Positions 62,713 to 64,000 of a stretch of DNA of 64,000 nucleotides are shown one piece after another. Origin of the DNA: Haliea salexigens DSM 19537 (GTDB lineage: Bacteria; Pseudomonadota; Gammaproteobacteria; Pseudomonadales; Halieaceae). The stretch is taken from NCBI RefSeq assembly GCF_000423125.1, contig NZ_AUHJ01000005.1:186001-250000 (forward strand). Reading direction: 5' to 3'. Within the stretch, counting starts at the first letter, position 1; every line of letters begins with the position of its first letter. Under the pieces are notes generated by a model. The model was not told the origin of the DNA and searched no databases. It worked only from the letters and a program-made list of their open reading frames with translations. Both the position numbers and the translations under genes were made by a program.

Positions 62713-63737
62713 TTACCTGGCTCTGGCCCTGGGTGGGCCTGCTGTTGCCGCTGCCACTGCTGGTTCGACGCTGGTGGCCGCCTGCGCGCAACGAACTCAC
62801 ACCGCTGCGGGCACCCTTTTTCAATGACTGGCAAACGCTGGAACAGTCTGCCGATGGCGTCGCTGGCGGCGCCCGTTTCTCCACGCTGCTGCTTTGGCTG
62901 CTCTGGCTGTGCCTGCTGCTGGCCGCGGCGCGTCCGACCTGGATCGGCGAACCGGTGCAACTACCCGCCAGTGGTCGCGACCTGATGCTCGCGGTAGACA
63001 TCTCCGGCAGCATGCGCGTGGAGGACATGCAGGTGGGCAACAACCTGGTGCGCCGCGTGGACGCCGTGAAGGCTGTGGGCGCTGAGTTTATCGAACGACG
63101 CCGCGGCGACCGGGTTGGCCTTATCCTCTTCGGCAGTAATGCCTATGTGCAGTCTCCCCTGAGTTTTGATATCGCCACCGTCGAGCGTTTCCTGCGCGAG
63201 GCGCAAATAGGTTTTGCCGGACAGGAAACCGCCATCGGTGACGCCATCGGGCTCGCGGTCAAACGCTTGCGTGAACGGCCCGCGGAAAGCCGGGTACTGG
63301 TCCTGCTCACCGATGGCCAGGATACCGCCAGCAGCATCGATCCGCTGGACGCGGCGCGGCTTGCCCAGGGACTGGGTATACGCGTGTATACCATCGGTAT
63401 CGGCGCAGACCAGCTTGCGGTACCCGGTATTTTCGGATCGAGCTTCGGCAGCCGGCGAGTGAACCCATCCGCCGATCTCGATGAAGAGAGCCTGCAGGCC
63501 ATCGCCGAAATGACCGGTGGACGGTATTTTCGCGCTCGCGACCCGCAGGAGCTCGCGGGGATCTACCAGCTACTGGACGAACTGGAGCCGGTGTCCCTCG
63601 ACGGCGCCACCTACCGGCCCAGGCAGGCACTGGGGCACTGGCCGCTGCTGCTGGCGTTGCTGATCAGCTTCTGGCTCGCGGCACAACACGGCGTGCAGTT
63701 ACACCGCCAGCGCACCGACCCGGCGAGAACCCACTGA
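62709..63737 (+). CDS. BatA-like VWA membrane protein
   Basis: 342 residues from the ATG at 62709, overlapping the DUF4381 stop. Two hydrophobic N-terminal helices (about 2-20 and 58-75) are followed by a VWA domain with complete MIDAS: DISGS (97-101), LLTDGQDTASS later, and a C-terminal helix (WPLLLALLISFWLAAQHG). This is the BatA topology: two helices, a periplasmic or cytoplasmic VWA part and a third helix. The next gene's ATG overlaps its stop by one base. Confidence 0.92.
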   Translation: MITWLWPWVGLLLPLPLLVRRWWPPARNELTPLRAPFFNDWQTLEQSADGVAGGARFSTLLLWLLWLCLLLAAARPTWIGEPVQLPASGRDLMLAVDISGSMRVEDMQVGNNLVRRVDAVKAVGAEFIERRRGDRVGLILFGSNAYVQSPLSFDIATVERFLREAQIGFAGQETAIGDAIGLAVKRLRERPAESRVLVLLTDGQDTASSIDPLDAARLAQGLGIRVYTIGIGADQLAVPGIFGSSFGSRRVNPSADLDEESLQAIAEMTGGRYFRARDPQELAGIYQLLDELEPVSLDGATYRPRQALGHWPLLLALLISFWLAAQHGVQLHRQRTDPARTH

Positions 63738-64000
63738 TGATTGAGCCTGAGGTATTCATTCATTTCATCCGGCCCGCCTGGCTGCTCTGGGGCCTGCCCG
63801 CCCTGCCCCTGGCGTGGCTGCTGTGGCGGCAGAGAGCTCTCGCGGGCGACTGGGGGCGGGTGATAGATGCGCACCTGCTGTCCCATCTTGCTCCTGCGGC
63901 ACGCGGGGCGGGCCGCCGTCGCATCGTCTGGCTGGCGCTCGTCGCGTGGCTACTCGCCGCGCTTGCAGCCGCTGGCCCCAGCCTGAAGAAGATACCACAG
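63737..64000 (+). CDS. BatB-like VWA membrane protein, 3' end outside window
   Basis: 88 codons are visible from the ATG at 63737, which shares one base with the BatA-like stop. The start MIEPEVFIHFIRPAWLLWG and following helices (LPALPLAWLLWRQ, then IVWLALVAWLLAALAAAGPSL) match the N-terminus of BatB-like proteins, which carry a second VWA domain and often a TPR region. The frame is open to the window end, so the gene is truncated by the window, not by mutation. Confidence 0.85.
   Translation, partial: MIEPEVFIHFIRPAWLLWGLPALPLAWLLWRQRALAGDWGRVIDAHLLSHLAPAARGAGRRRIVWLALVAWLLAALAAAGPSLKKIPQ

Overview
The window is about 64 kb of GC-rich, densely coding bacterial chromosome. Gene content and order point to a marine gammaproteobacterium related to the Halieaceae/OM60 and Pseudomonas lineages: lexA-DUF6586-topA, ffs-dnaX-ybaB-recR-rnd-ycgL-ycgN, the GDH-180 glutamate dehydrogenase, rmf, slyX and an IPTL-CTERM protein. 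This placement is inference; there is no 16S gene in the window. I see no prophage, insertion sequence, plasmid module or CRISPR array. Most of the window is core or lineage chromosome, with accessory catabolic and surface genes between about 27 and 52 kb.

Layout. 0-8.2 kb: the end of a CsiV-like periplasmic protein, S-methyl-5'-thioinosine phosphorylase, an MscS channel, a small acidic protein, lexA behind two SOS boxes, two small conserved genes, topA and a membrane-anchored protein. As I recall it, this resembles P. aeruginosa PA3003-PA3012 without nagZ, psrA and sulA. 8.3-11 kb: universal stress protein, glutaredoxin-like protein, IclR regulator and a SpoU RNA methyltransferase. 11-19.6 kb: a long leftward run that starts at the 4.5S RNA gene (ffs) and dnaX, passes ybaB, recR, rnd, ycgL and ycgN, and ends in a small membrane protein, a membrane VWA protein, a MoxR-type AAA+ ATPase and a CoxE-like VWA protein. 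19.7-24.7 kb: a self-contained RND efflux operon (adaptor, pump, TetR regulator) behind a double 19-bp dyad that is a strong operator candidate. 24.7-27.6 kb: thioredoxin-like protein, methyltransferase, VanZ-like protein and two small genes.

27.7-36.6 kb is a catabolic region: an SRPBCC-SDR fusion, an epoxide hydrolase-type alpha/beta hydrolase, a hotdog thioesterase, an unknown protein, an exported or anchored amidohydrolase, and two adjacent acyl-CoA dehydrogenases that look like complementary subunits. 36.7-41.5 kb: slyX and yciH, an orphan phage-like gene with a structured AT-rich leader, two glycosyltransferases of the TIGR04282/TIGR04283 type, a soluble-type lytic transglycosylase and tRNA-Arg(CCT). 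41.6-47 kb: fasciclin protein, IPTL-CTERM surface protein, quinone oxidoreductase, DUF3429 and DUF3833 proteins, a small exported protein and an NAD(P)-binding oxidoreductase. 47-51.7 kb: a TonB-dependent receptor followed by a large lipoprotein, behind a Pho-box-like repeat array. 51.9-60.1 kb: a small protein with an OlsF-like two-domain acyltransferase, a DUF2235 hydrolase, rmf and the NAD-glutamate dehydrogenase. 60.3-64 kb: a second MoxR system of the aerotolerance (Bat) type, cut by the window end.

The best candidates for new biology are the two MoxR/VWA chaperone-like systems (one attached to the DNA replication/repair operon), the Pho-box-linked receptor/lipoprotein pair, the SRPBCC-SDR fusion, and the orphan gene at 37.7 kb with its folded, GGA-rich leader. 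All functions are read from sequence by eye. No database search was run, and gene order in other species is from memory.
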